Below, one piece after another: positions 53,310-61,472 of a DNA stretch of 64,000 nt; within the stretch, counting starts at the first letter, position 1, and every line of letters begins with the position of its first letter. Made by a program: the position numbers and the translations under genes. Source of the stretch: RBG-16-66-20 sp040752005 (GTDB taxonomy: Bacteria; Pseudomonadota; Gammaproteobacteria; Burkholderiales; SG8-39); contig JBFMFX010000021.1 of the NCBI GenBank assembly GCA_040752005.1, positions 4,388 through 68,387 on the forward strand. Reading direction: 5' to 3'. The notes below the pieces were generated by a model. The model was given only the letters and a program-made list of their open reading frames with translations, did not search any database and was not told where the DNA came from.

Positions 53310-55402
53310 CCAACGGCGCCACGCAGGCCTTCAGCCAGAAGGCGTTCAACAAGGCCCTCAAGAAGTACTACAGCTTCTATACGGGCGGATTCCTCGCTTT
53401 CGTCATCTTGCTCGGCATCGCCGAGCAGCTCGGCATGCCGAACCGCTGGATCGGCTATGCGTTTCTCTTCGCCACCATTCTGCTCTATGCCGGTATCGGC
53501 ATCATGAGCCGCACGGCGGACGTCGCCGAGTACTACGTCGCCGGGCGGCGCGTGCCGGCGATGTTCAATGGCATGGCGACCGGCGCCGACTGGATGAGCG
53601 CCGCTTCGTTCATCGCCATGGCGGGCGGCCTGTACCTCGGCGGCTACGACGGGCTTGCGTTCGTCATGGGCTGGACTGGCGGCTACTGCCTGGTGGCGCT
53701 GTTTCTCGCGCCGTACCTGAGGAAGTTCGGCCAATTCACCATTCCCGACTTCCTCGGGGCGCGCTACGGCGGGCATATCCCGCGGCTGGTCGGCATGCTG
53801 GCAGCGATCCTGTGCTCGTTCACTTACGTCGTGGCGCAGATCTACGGCGTCGGCATCATCACGACGCGGTTTACGGGCGTCGACTTCCAGGTAGGCGTGT
53901 TTCTCGGCCTGGCCGGGATCCTGGTGTGCTCGTTCCTCGGTGGCATGCGCGCGGTGACCTGGACGCAGGTGGCGCAGTACATCATCCTCATCATCGCCTA
54001 CCTGATCCCGCTCACCATGCTCGGTATCCGGCACGTGAGCTTCCCGGTGCCGCACCTCGTCTATGGCTTCGCGCTGGAGAAGGTGACGGCGCGCGAAAAG
54101 GAGCTGACCAACGATCCGAAGGAGAAGGAGGTCCGCGACATCTTCAAGAAGCGCGCCGACGAGGCCGACGCGAAGATCAAGGCGCTGCCGGCGAGCTATG
54201 CCGAGGAAAAAGCGAAGCTGGAGAAGAATCTGGCCGAGCTGCGCGCGGCGAATGCCGACCCGGCGAAGATCAAGGCGGCCGAGGACGCGCTGAAGAGCTT
54301 CCCGGCGACCCCGGAGGATGCGAAGAAGCGCTGGGAGGCGGAAAAAGCGGCAGCGCTCGCGCGCACGGCGCCGCCGCGCCCACATGCAACGCCGTTCCCG
54401 GGCAAGGACGAAAAAGCGCGCGAGATCGCGCGCAAGAACTTCCTCGCGCTCATCTTCTGCCTGATGGTCGGCACGGCGGCGCTGCCGCACATCCTGATGC
54501 GGTACTACACGACGCCGAGCGTGCGTGAGGCGCGCGTGTCGGTGACGTGGTCGCTGTTCTTCATCTTCCTGCTGTATTTCTCGGCGCCGACGCTCGCGGT
54601 GCTGGTGAAGTACGAGATGTACAACTTCATCGTCGGCACCAAGTTCTCCGATCTGCCGCGGTGGGTCGCGAACTGGTCGGCGGTGGATCGGGCGCTGCTC
54701 AACATCACCGACGTCAACGGGGACGGCATCGTGCAGCTCGCCGAGATCACGATCGGGCAGGACATCATCGTGCTGGCGACCCCCGAGATCGCGAAGCTGC
54801 CCTACGTGATCTCGGGACTGGTGGCCGCCGGCGGCCTCGCGGCGGCGCTGTCCACCGCCGACGGCCTGCTGCTCACCATCGCCAACGCGCTGTCGCACGA
54901 CCTGTACTACAAGATGATCAACCCGCAGGCGTCCACCAAGACCCGGGTGTCGGTGGCGAAGGGGCTGCTGCTGGTCGTGGCGGTGCTCGCGGCCTCGGTG
55001 GCGGCGCAGAAGCCGGCCGACATCCTGTTCCTCGTCAGTGCCGCGTTTTCCCTTGCCGCGGCCGGGTTCTTCCCGGCGCTCACCCTCGGCATCTTCTGGA
55101 AGCGCGCGAACAAATGGGGGGCGACGCTCGGGATGATCGCCGGAGTCGGTGTCACGTTCTACTACATGTGCATCACGCAGCCCTGGTTGCGCTCGGTGTT
55201 CGGCGTCAAGGGCACGATCGCCGAGAACACGTGGTGGGACATCAACCCGATCTCGGCCGGCATCTTCGGTGTGCCGCTCGGGTTCCTGGTGATCATCGTC
55301 GTCAGCCTGCTCACGCCGGCGCCCGACCGCGAGACGCAGGACCTGGTGGATCATGTGCGCTACCCGGTCCTCAAGGGCGACATAGACACGCGCGGTACCT
55401 GA
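53306..55402 (+). CDS. VC_2705-type sodium:solute symporter, probable acetate/short-chain acid uptake, with hydrophilic insert and EF-hand loop (698 aa)
   Basis: SLC5-family carrier with about 12-13 helices. 'VAEYYVAGRRVPAMFNGMATGADWMSAASF' (in part, about residues 73-102) is the family core. Two hydrophilic insertions stand out. Residues about 262-375 are a Lys/Glu/Ala-rich, strongly helical segment between membrane helices. Residues 469-480 read DVNGDGIVQLAE, a canonical EF-hand calcium loop, in a loop before 'YVISGLVAAGGLAAALSTADG'. Paired with DUF4212 and following acs, acetate or a similar acid is the likely substrate. A rho-independent terminator follows 20 bases after the stop. Confidence 0.9.
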   Translation: MTNGATQAFSQKAFNKALKKYYSFYTGGFLAFVILLGIAEQLGMPNRWIGYAFLFATILLYAGIGIMSRTADVAEYYVAGRRVPAMFNGMATGADWMSAASFIAMAGGLYLGGYDGLAFVMGWTGGYCLVALFLAPYLRKFGQFTIPDFLGARYGGHIPRLVGMLAAILCSFTYVVAQIYGVGIITTRFTGVDFQVGVFLGLAGILVCSFLGGMRAVTWTQVAQYIILIIAYLIPLTMLGIRHVSFPVPHLVYGFALEKVTAREKELTNDPKEKEVRDIFKKRADEADAKIKALPASYAEEKAKLEKNLAELRAANADPAKIKAAEDALKSFPATPEDAKKRWEAEKAAALARTAPPRPHATPFPGKDEKAREIARKNFLALIFCLMVGTAALPHILMRYYTTPSVREARVSVTWSLFFIFLLYFSAPTLAVLVKYEMYNFIVGTKFSDLPRWVANWSAVDRALLNITDVNGDGIVQLAEITIGQDIIVLATPEIAKLPYVISGLVAAGGLAAALSTADGLLLTIANALSHDLYYKMINPQASTKTRVSVAKGLLLVVAVLAASVAAQKPADILFLVSAAFSLAAAGFFPALTLGIFWKRANKWGATLGMIAGVGVTFYYMCITQPWLRSVFGVKGTIAENTWWDINPISAGIFGVPLGFLVIIVVSLLTPAPDRETQDLVDHVRYPVLKGDIDTRGT

Positions 55403-55421
55403 GCTGGCGCTTTGCCTTCGG

Positions 55422-55449
55422 AAAAGCCCGCCTGAGGCGGGCTTTTCTG
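55422..55449 (+). terminator. Rho-independent terminator after the acs-symporter cluster
   Basis: AAAAGCCCGCC (55422-55432), loop TGA, GGCGGGCTTTT (55436-55446), then CTG and TTTT. A perfect 11-bp stem with a U-run, directly after the symporter gene. Confidence 0.9.
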
Positions 55450-55462
55450 TTTTCGTGGCCCC

Positions 55463-55468
55463 TATAAT
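55463..55468 (+). promoter_or_regulatory. -10 element TATAAT 8 bases before the TPR gene start
   Basis: TATAAT lies just after the terminator and 8 bases before ATG 55477, the same spacing as at sdhC. No ribosome site lies between, so a leaderless message is likely. A TTTTCG-like -35 is weak. Confidence 0.5.
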
Positions 55469-55476
55469 CGGCGGCC

Positions 55477-56052
55477 ATGGGGATGCGTGCGCCATTGCGT
55501 CCGGCGCTGCGCTTCTGGCTGGCGCAGCTGCTGCTCTACTTCCGCTGCGCCGACGCCGCGCTGGCGCTGCTGCGCGAGGTGGCGCGCGAGCAGCCGGATC
55601 ACCAGCAGGCATGGAGCACGATCGGCTTCGTGCTCGCCGGGCGTGGCGAGCTGGGCGCCGCGCTCGATGCCTTCGGCCGGGCGCTGGCTCTCGACCCGGG
55701 CGACAGCGGGACGCACTTCAACATGGGCTATGTGCTGCAGCAGCAGGGCAGGCACGAAGAAGCGCTGGCGGCGCTCGAGCGCGCCGTGGCAGCCGATCCG
55801 GCGAATGACCGGGCGTGGTTCGGCGCGGGACTGTCGCTCGTGCGCCTTTCCCGTCTAGAAGAAGCGGCGGCGCGCTTCGAGGAGGCCGCGCGGCTGCAAC
55901 CCTTCAACCCGTATGCGGCCTACGAACTCGCGGCGGTCTATCACCGGCTCGGCCGGCCCGACAAGGTTCGCGCGCAATACGAGCGGGTGAAGGGGTTCGA
56001 CCCGAAGGTGTCGGAGCGCATCCGGCGCGAGTTCGGCGTCGCGGTGCGCTGA
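55477..56052 (+). CDS. Tetratricopeptide-repeat protein (191 aa)
   Basis: About four to five TPR units between residues 15 and 175: 'LLREVAREQPDHQQAWSTIGFVLAGRGELG', 'ALDAFGRALALDPGDSGTHFNMGYVLQQQGRHE' and 'ALAALERAVAADPANDRAWFGAGLSLVRLSRLE' are shown in part by their A-x-x-x-P pattern. There is no signal peptide or catalytic domain, so it is a probable protein-interaction scaffold in the cytoplasm. It precedes tRNA-Ser. ATG 55483 is an alternative start. Function is unknown. Confidence 0.8.
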   Translation: MGMRAPLRPALRFWLAQLLLYFRCADAALALLREVAREQPDHQQAWSTIGFVLAGRGELGAALDAFGRALALDPGDSGTHFNMGYVLQQQGRHEEALAALERAVAADPANDRAWFGAGLSLVRLSRLEEAAARFEEAARLQPFNPYAAYELAAVYHRLGRPDKVRAQYERVKGFDPKVSERIRREFGVAVR

Positions 56053-56072
56053 TAGAATCGCCCCGTTTCTTC

Positions 56073-56163
56073 GGAGAGATGGCCGAGCGGTCTAAGGCGC
56101 ACGCCTGGAGAGCGTGTAAGCGTGACGAACGCTTCGTGGGTTCGAATCCCACTCTCTCCGCCA
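56073..56163 (+). tRNA. tRNA-Ser, anticodon GGA
   Basis: Acceptor GGAGAGA pairs with TCTCTCC, followed by discriminator G and encoded CCA. The anticodon arm is CACGC-CTGGAGA-GCGTG with anticodon GGA (reads UCC/UCU). A long variable arm and a GTGGG-TTCGAAT-CCCAC T-arm are typical of a class II serine tRNA. TAGAAT at 56053-56058 may be its -10. Confidence 0.95.
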
Positions 56164-56195
56164 GAAGGATTGCCCGCATGCGGCATAATGCGACC

Positions 56196-56290
56196 GGCGG
56201 GCCCCCCCGCATTGCAGCTCGGTGAACCTGGTCAGGTCCGGAAGGAAGCAGCCACAGCCGGGGCCTGCAAGTGCCGGGGTCAGGCTCGCC
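56196..56290 (+). ncRNA. ffs: Signal recognition particle RNA, small bacterial (4.5S) type
   Basis: Contains the invariant SRP core GGTGAACCTGGTCAGGTCCG followed by GAAGGAAGCAGCC (56221-56253), with the GGAA tetraloop and the asymmetric loop that binds Ffh. The ends GGCGGGC and GCTCGCC pair to close a single rod of about 95 bases. CATAAT at 56184-56189 is a plausible -10, putting the start at about 56196. It sits between tRNA-Ser and dnaX. Confidence 0.93.
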
Positions 56291-56310
56291 ATTTCCGCCG
56301 ACCTCACCGT

Positions 56311-56316
56311 TAGAAT
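56311..56316 (+). promoter_or_regulatory. -10-like TAGAAT 6 bases before dnaX
   Basis: TAGAAT is followed by CCGGCC and ATG 56323, with no ribosome-binding site. It lies 21 bases after the SRP RNA end. It is another candidate leaderless start. Confidence 0.4.
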
Positions 56317-56322
56317 CCGGCC

Positions 56323-57900
56323 ATGAGCTACCAGGTGCTCGCGCGCAAGTGGCGCCCCCGCGACTTCGAGTCCCTGGTCGGGCAGGAGCATGTCGTGCGG
56401 GCGCTCAGGCATGCGCTGGCCGAAGGACGCTTGCACCACGCCTACCTTTTCACCGGCACCCGGGGCGTCGGCAAGACGACGCTCGCCCGGATCCTCGCCA
56501 AGTGCCTCAACTGCGAGCGCGGGGTAGGGCCGAAGCCGTGCGGCGAGTGCGGCGCCTGCGTCGAGATTGACGGCGGCCGCTATCCCGATCTGCTCGAAGT
56601 GGACGCGGCCACCAACACCGGCATTGACGAGATGCGCGCGCTGCAGGACAGCGGCGCCTACGTCCCGGTGCGCGGCCGCTACAAGGTGTTCGTCATTGAC
56701 GAAGTGCACATGCTGTCGAAGCCGGCCTTCAACTCGATGCTGAAGACGCTGGAGGAGCCGCCGGCGCACCTGAAGTTCATCCTCGCCACCACCGATCCGC
56801 AGAAGATCCCGGTGACCGTGCTGTCGCGCTGTCTGCAGTTCAACCTCAAGCAGATGCCGCGCGCCGCCATCGCCGCGCACCTGGCGCGCGTGCTCGACGC
56901 CGAGCGGGTGCCCTACGAGCCGGAGGCACTGCCGCTGCTTGCGCGCGCCGCCGCCGGCAGCATGCGCGATGCGCTGTCGCTGCTCGATCAGGCGATCGCA
57001 TACGGCGGCGGCAGGGTCGCGGCCGCGGAGGTGCGCGCGATGCTGGGCGCCCTGGACGACGAATGGCTCTTCCGCCTGCTCGACGCGGTCGCCGAGGACG
57101 ACGGCGCGCAGCTCATGGCGCTCGCCGACGAGATGCAGGCAAAGAGCCTGTCGTTCGACAGCGCGTTGCGCGAGCTGGCGGCGCTGCTCACCCGGGTCGC
57201 GCTGATGCAGCACGTGCCCTCCGCGCTGGAAGACGACGGGCCGGAGCGCGAGCGCGTCGCGGCACTCGCCGCCCGGCTCGACCCGGAGACGGTGCAGCTC
57301 TTCTACCAGATCGCGCTGCAGGGGCGCGAGGACCTGGAGCGCGCTCCCGATGAACATGCGGGATTCGTGATGACGATGCTGCGCATGCTCGCGTTCCGTC
57401 CGCAGGACGAGGCGCCGGCAAGGCAGGCGCCGGAAGCGGCGCCTGCCGCAGCCCCAGCGGCACCGGCGGAAGGGCCGGAATCGGAACCGGCGGGGCGCCG
57501 GTTTGACGGCGACTGGGCGGCGCTCGCGCGCATGCTTCCGGTCTCGGGTGCGGCTCGGCAGCTTGCGCTGAACGCGGAGCTGCGCGCCTACAGCGAGGGT
57601 ACGATTGAGCTCGTGGTGCCACGCAGCCTGCCGCATCTTGCGGGCAGCGCATACCGCGACAAGCTGCGCGCGGCGCTGGAAAGGCATTTCGGCAGAGCGC
57701 TCGACCTGCGCGTGACCGTGGGCGACACAAGAGGCGTGTCGGCCGCGGCCAGGGAGGCGGACGAGCGGGCGGCGCGGCAGTCGGCAGCCGCGCGCGCCGT
57801 AAAGGACGATGGCTTCGTGCGCGAGCTCGTCGAAATGTTCGACGCGCGCGTGCTGGAACCCACGGTGCGGCCGGCGCCGGATCGCGGCGAGGAGGCGTAG
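56323..57900 (+). CDS. dnaX: DNA polymerase III subunit gamma/tau (525 aa)
   Basis: Clamp-loader ATPase. 'MSYQVLARKWRPRDFESLVG' is the universal DnaX start. Walker A 'GTRGVGKTTLARILAKCLNC' lies at about residues 44-63, the zinc module in 'CERGVGPKPCGECGACVEI', Walker B in 'VFVIDEVHMLS' (about 125) and SRC in 'VLSRCLQFNLKQMP' (about 167). The C-terminal region after an Ala/Pro linker (about 365-395) is a shortened tau domain. No obvious A-AAA-AAG slippage heptamer was seen, so a separate gamma form is not predicted. Confidence 0.95.
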   Translation: MSYQVLARKWRPRDFESLVGQEHVVRALRHALAEGRLHHAYLFTGTRGVGKTTLARILAKCLNCERGVGPKPCGECGACVEIDGGRYPDLLEVDAATNTGIDEMRALQDSGAYVPVRGRYKVFVIDEVHMLSKPAFNSMLKTLEEPPAHLKFILATTDPQKIPVTVLSRCLQFNLKQMPRAAIAAHLARVLDAERVPYEPEALPLLARAAAGSMRDALSLLDQAIAYGGGRVAAAEVRAMLGALDDEWLFRLLDAVAEDDGAQLMALADEMQAKSLSFDSALRELAALLTRVALMQHVPSALEDDGPERERVAALAARLDPETVQLFYQIALQGREDLERAPDEHAGFVMTMLRMLAFRPQDEAPARQAPEAAPAAAPAAPAEGPESEPAGRRFDGDWAALARMLPVSGAARQLALNAELRAYSEGTIELVVPRSLPHLAGSAYRDKLRAALERHFGRALDLRVTVGDTRGVSAAAREADERAARQSAAARAVKDDGFVRELVEMFDARVLEPTVRPAPDRGEEA

Positions 57901-58224
57901 ATGAAGGGAAACATCGGCCAGTTGATGAAACAGGCGCAGATGATGCAGGAGAACATGCGCCGGATGCAGGAGCAGCTCGCGAGCATCGAGGTGGAAGGGC
58001 AGGCCGGAGCCGGGCTCGTCAAGGTGGTGATGACCTGCCGGCACGACGTCAAGCGCGTGAGCATTGACCCGTCGCTCGTCGCCGACGATCGGGAGATGTT
58101 GGAGGACTTGGTCGCCGCGGCATTCAACGATGCCGCCCGGCGCGTCGAGCAGACTGTCGCCGAGCGGCTCGCCGGGATGACCGCCGGACTGGGCCTGCCC
58201 GCAGGATTCAAGTTGCCGCTTTGA
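57901..58224 (+). CDS. YbaB/EbfC nucleoid-associated protein (107 aa)
   Basis: Small dimeric DNA-binding protein, usual neighbour of dnaX and recR. 'MKGNIGQLMKQAQMMQENMRRMQEQLASIEVEG' (in part) is the family helix, followed by 'GLVKVVMTCRHDVKRVSIDP' and the Gly-rich C terminus 'AGMTAGLGLPAGFKLP'. It begins directly after the dnaX stop and overlaps the recR start. Confidence 0.95.
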   Translation: MKGNIGQLMKQAQMMQENMRRMQEQLASIEVEGQAGAGLVKVVMTCRHDVKRVSIDPSLVADDREMLEDLVAAAFNDAARRVEQTVAERLAGMTAGLGLPAGFKLPL

Positions 58225-58832
58225 TCCGCGAATCGCTGCCGAGCGTCGAGGCACTGGAGCGTCTGATCGAGGCGCTGCGGGTGCTGCCGGGCGTCGGGCC
58301 GCGCACCGCGCAGCGGATGGCCTACCATCTGCTGCAGCACGACCGGGGTGGCGCCGAGCTGCTGGCCGGGGCGCTGGCGTCGGCGCTGCGCTCGGTCCGG
58401 CATTGCGCACAGTGCAATAATTTCGCCGAAGAGCAGGTATGCGCGCTGTGCCGGTCGCCGCGGCGCGACCCGTCGCTGCTGTGCGTGGTCGAAACGCCGG
58501 CCGATCTGGCCGTGGTGGAGCAGACGATGAGCTACGCCGGGCGCTATTTCGTGCTGATGGGACGGATCTCGCCGCTGGACGGCATCGGACCGCGCGATAT
58601 CGGCCTCGACCGGCTGCTCGCGCGCGCCAGCGATGGCGTCGTGCAGGAGGTGATTCTCGCGACCAACTTCACCAACGAAGGCGAGGCGACGGCGCACTAC
58701 ATCGCCGAGATGCTGCGGCCGCGCGGCGTGAAGGTGTCGCGCATCGCGCGCGGCGTACCCGTCGGCGGCGAGCTGGAGTATGTGGATGTCGGCACGGTTT
58801 CGCAGGCGCTGCGCGAGCGGCGCGGTTTGTAA
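58221..58832 (+). CDS. recR: Recombination mediator protein RecR (203 aa)
   Basis: Acts with RecF/RecO in gap repair. The N-terminal HhH motif is 'LRVLPGVGPRTAQRMAYHLL' (about residues 16-35). The zinc finger 'CAQCNNFAEEQVCALC' is at about 60-75, and the Toprim domain has 'LLCVVETPADLAVVEQT' and 'DGIGPRDIGLDRL'. The start is TTG 58221, overlapping the ybaB stop as TTGA; length then matches the family and no ATG or GTG lies earlier. Confidence 0.94.
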   Translation: MIRESLPSVEALERLIEALRVLPGVGPRTAQRMAYHLLQHDRGGAELLAGALASALRSVRHCAQCNNFAEEQVCALCRSPRRDPSLLCVVETPADLAVVEQTMSYAGRYFVLMGRISPLDGIGPRDIGLDRLLARASDGVVQEVILATNFTNEGEATAHYIAEMLRPRGVKVSRIARGVPVGGELEYVDVGTVSQALRERRGL

Positions 58833-58854
58833 CGCAACTTCCGGGAGGACACAG

Positions 58855-59868
58855 ATGAAACGAACGGTCTGGTTTGCCGCAGCGCTGGTTTGCGCCAGCT
58901 TCGCGGCGCACGCGCAGCTCGAAAAGCGCGACGTGCACATTGCGGTAGGCGGCAAGAGCGCGTTCTACTACCTGCCGCTCACCATCGCCGAGCAGCTGGG
59001 CTATTTCAAGGACGAGGGGCTGGAGGTGAAGATCAGCGACTTCGCCGGCGGCGCGCAGGCACTGCGGGCGGTGGTTGGCGGTAGCGCCGAGGTGGTGTCC
59101 GGCGCCTACGAGCACACCATCAGCATGCAGGGCAAGAAGCAGTACATGACCGCGTTCGTGCTGCAGGGTCGCCTGCCGCAGATCGCGCTCGGCGTGGCGA
59201 AGGAGAAGGCGGCGAACTTCAAGTCCTTCAAGGACCTGAAGGGCATGAAGATCGGGGTGTCGGCTCCGGGCTCCAGCACGCACAACCTCGTCAAGCAGCT
59301 CCTGACCAAGGCGGGGCTCGATCCGAACAAGGACGTCTCGATCATCGGCGCGGGCATCGGCGCCGGCGCGATCGCGGCGATGAAGAGCCGGCAGATTGAC
59401 GCGCTCTCGAACGTGGATCCCGTGATGACCAAGCTGGAGATGGACGGAGACATCGTCGTCGTCGCCGATACGCGCACGCTTAAGGGCACCCAGGAGGTCT
59501 GGGGCGCGCCACTGCCGGCCGGCTGCCTGTACGCGCCGGAGGAGTTCGTGAAGAAGTATCCGAACGTCGCCCAGGCGCTCGCCAACGCGATCGTGCGCGC
59601 CGACAAGTGGATCGCCAAGGCGAGCGCGACCGACGTCGCCAAAGTCGTGCCGGAATCGTACCTGCTCGGCGACCGGGCGCTGTACCTGTTCTCGTTCAAC
59701 AAGGTGAAGGAAGCGATCTCGCCCGACGGCCTCATTTCCGAGGCCGGCGCGAAGGCGACGCTCGCCGCGCTGCGCGCATTCGATCCCGCGGTGAGGGATG
59801 CGCAGATCGACCTCGCGCGCACCTACACCAACGATTTCGCGAAAAAGGCGAACGCAAAGTACAAGTGA
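58855..59868 (+). CDS. ABC transporter substrate-binding protein, NitT/TauT (SsuA-like) family (337 aa)
   Basis: Signal peptide MKRTVWFAAALVCASFAAHA precedes the mature protein. 'AFYYLPLTIAEQLGYFKDEGLEVKI' (in part, about residues 37-62), 'KDLKGMKIGVSAPGSSTHNL' (about 124) and 'AIAAMKSRQIDALSNVDPV' (about 172) are typical of nitrate/taurine/pyrimidine-precursor binding proteins. GGGAGGA lies 7 bases before ATG 58855. It overlaps the ATPase GTG. The ligand cannot be assigned. Confidence 0.9.
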   Translation: MKRTVWFAAALVCASFAAHAQLEKRDVHIAVGGKSAFYYLPLTIAEQLGYFKDEGLEVKISDFAGGAQALRAVVGGSAEVVSGAYEHTISMQGKKQYMTAFVLQGRLPQIALGVAKEKAANFKSFKDLKGMKIGVSAPGSSTHNLVKQLLTKAGLDPNKDVSIIGAGIGAGAIAAMKSRQIDALSNVDPVMTKLEMDGDIVVVADTRTLKGTQEVWGAPLPAGCLYAPEEFVKKYPNVAQALANAIVRADKWIAKASATDVAKVVPESYLLGDRALYLFSFNKVKEAISPDGLISEAGAKATLAALRAFDPAVRDAQIDLARTYTNDFAKKANAKYK

Positions 59869-60671
59869 GCCTGCCCGCTCTCGCGCTCGAACATATCACC
59901 TGCACGTTCGTTTCCCGGGAGGACCGCGGCCAGCGCTATACCGCGGTCCGCGACACTACCATCGTGGTGGCTCCGGGCGAGTTCGTTTCGGTCGTCGGGC
60001 CCACCGGTTGCGGCAAATCCACGCTGCTCAACATCGCGGCGGGTCTGCTCGCGCCCTCGGCCGGGACGGTGCGGGTGTTCGGCGAACCGCTCGCCGGGAT
60101 CAACCGTCGCGCGGGATACCTATTCCAGCAGGACGCACTGATGCCGTGGCGCAGCGCGCTGGAGAACATCACCGCCGGGCTGGAGTTTCGCGGCACCCCG
60201 CGCGAGGCTGCGCTCGAGCAGGGCCGCGAGTGGTTGCGCCGCGTCGGACTCGGCGGTTTCGGCGACCGCTATCCGCACCAGCTCTCCGGGGGCATGCGCA
60301 AGCGCGTCGCGCTCGCGCAGACGCTGATCCTCAACCCGCCGATCCTGCTGATGGACGAGCCGTTCTCGGCGCTCGACGTGCAGACGCGGCAGCTGATGGA
60401 GAACGAGCTGCTCGAGCTGTGGTCCGCGGATCGCAAGTCGGTGGTGTTCATCACCCACGATCTGGAAGAGGCGATCGCGCTTTCGGACCGCGTGGTCGTG
60501 CTGTCCGCGGGACCGGAGACCCGGCCCATCGGCGAATACGTCATTGACATCCCGCGACCGCGGGACGTGTCGGAGGCACGCCTGTCGCCGCGCTTTCTCG
60601 AGCTGCACGCCGAGATCTGGCATGCGATGAAGGCCGAGGTGCTCAAGGGCTATGCGCGGCAGCTCCAGTAG
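59865..60671 (+). CDS. ABC transporter ATP-binding protein, NitT/TauT type (268 aa)
   Basis: Walker A 'VGPTGCGKSTLLNIAAG' (about residues 44-60), Q-loop 'LFQQDALMPWRSALENI' (about 86), signature 'LSGGMRKRVALAQTL' (about 143), Walker B 'ILLMDEPFSALD' and switch His in 'VVFITHDLEEAI'. GTG 59865 overlaps the binding-protein stop (GTGA). It overlaps the permease by 20 bases. Confidence 0.92.
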   Translation: MSLPALALEHITCTFVSREDRGQRYTAVRDTTIVVAPGEFVSVVGPTGCGKSTLLNIAAGLLAPSAGTVRVFGEPLAGINRRAGYLFQQDALMPWRSALENITAGLEFRGTPREAALEQGREWLRRVGLGGFGDRYPHQLSGGMRKRVALAQTLILNPPILLMDEPFSALDVQTRQLMENELLELWSADRKSVVFITHDLEEAIALSDRVVVLSAGPETRPIGEYVIDIPRPRDVSEARLSPRFLELHAEIWHAMKAEVLKGYARQLQ

Positions 60672-61470
60672 CCTCGCCCTGCGTCTCGGACAGGCGCTGG
60701 TGCTGCTCGGCGTCTTCGCCGCGTGGCATGTGCTCACCGTGCCGGGAATCCTGCCGCCGTTCTACTTCGACGATCCGCACCGCGCGGCGTTCTTCTTCGG
60801 CGAGCCGCTCAAGGTGCTCGGACGGATCTGGAACTGGTTCGCCGGCGGCGACATCTACCGGCATCTGTGGGTGACGCTGGTCGAGACGCTGCTCGCGTTC
60901 GCCATCGGCACCCTGTTCGGCATCGCGGTCGGGATCTGGCTCGCGCTCGCACCGGTCGCCTCGGCGATCCTCGATCCCTACGTGAAGGCGCTGAACGCGA
61001 TGCCGCGGGTCATCCTCGCCCCGATCTTCTTCGTCTGGTTCGGCCTGGGCATCGCCTCCAAGGTCGCGCTCGGGGTGACGCTGGTGTTTTTCATCGTCTT
61101 CTTCAACGTCTACCAGGGGGTGCGCGAGGTGAGCCCGGTCGTGCTCGCCAATGCCCGCATGCTCGGTGCTTCGCACCGCCAGCTGCTGCGCTACGTGTAC
61201 CTGCCGTCGGCGATGAGCTGGGTGTTCGCGAGCCTGCACAACTCGGTCGGACTGGCGTTCGTCGGCGCGGTGGTGGGCGAGTATCTGGGCTCGGCCGAGG
61301 GCGTCGGCTACCTCATTCACCAGGCCGAGGGCGTGTTCGACATCAACACCGTGTTCGCCGGGATCCTGGTGCTCACGGCGTTCGCGCTGGTGCTCGACTG
61401 GGTCGTGACGCTGGTCGAGAAAAAGCTGATGGTGTGGCAGCCGCGCGGCGGCGAAACCGAAAGGATATGA
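60652..61470 (+). CDS. ABC transporter permease, NitT/TauT type (272 aa)
   Basis: Six membrane helices. The EAA-like coupling motif is in 'NARMLGASHRQLLRYVYLPS' (about residues 167-186). 'NAMPRVILAPIFFVWFGLG' (about 116-134) is characteristic of this permease group. It completes the importer with the two preceding genes. Confidence 0.91.
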   Translation: MRGSSSSLALRLGQALVLLGVFAAWHVLTVPGILPPFYFDDPHRAAFFFGEPLKVLGRIWNWFAGGDIYRHLWVTLVETLLAFAIGTLFGIAVGIWLALAPVASAILDPYVKALNAMPRVILAPIFFVWFGLGIASKVALGVTLVFFIVFFNVYQGVREVSPVVLANARMLGASHRQLLRYVYLPSAMSWVFASLHNSVGLAFVGAVVGEYLGSAEGVGYLIHQAEGVFDINTVFAGILVLTAFALVLDWVVTLVEKKLMVWQPRGGETERI

Positions 61471-61472
61471 AC

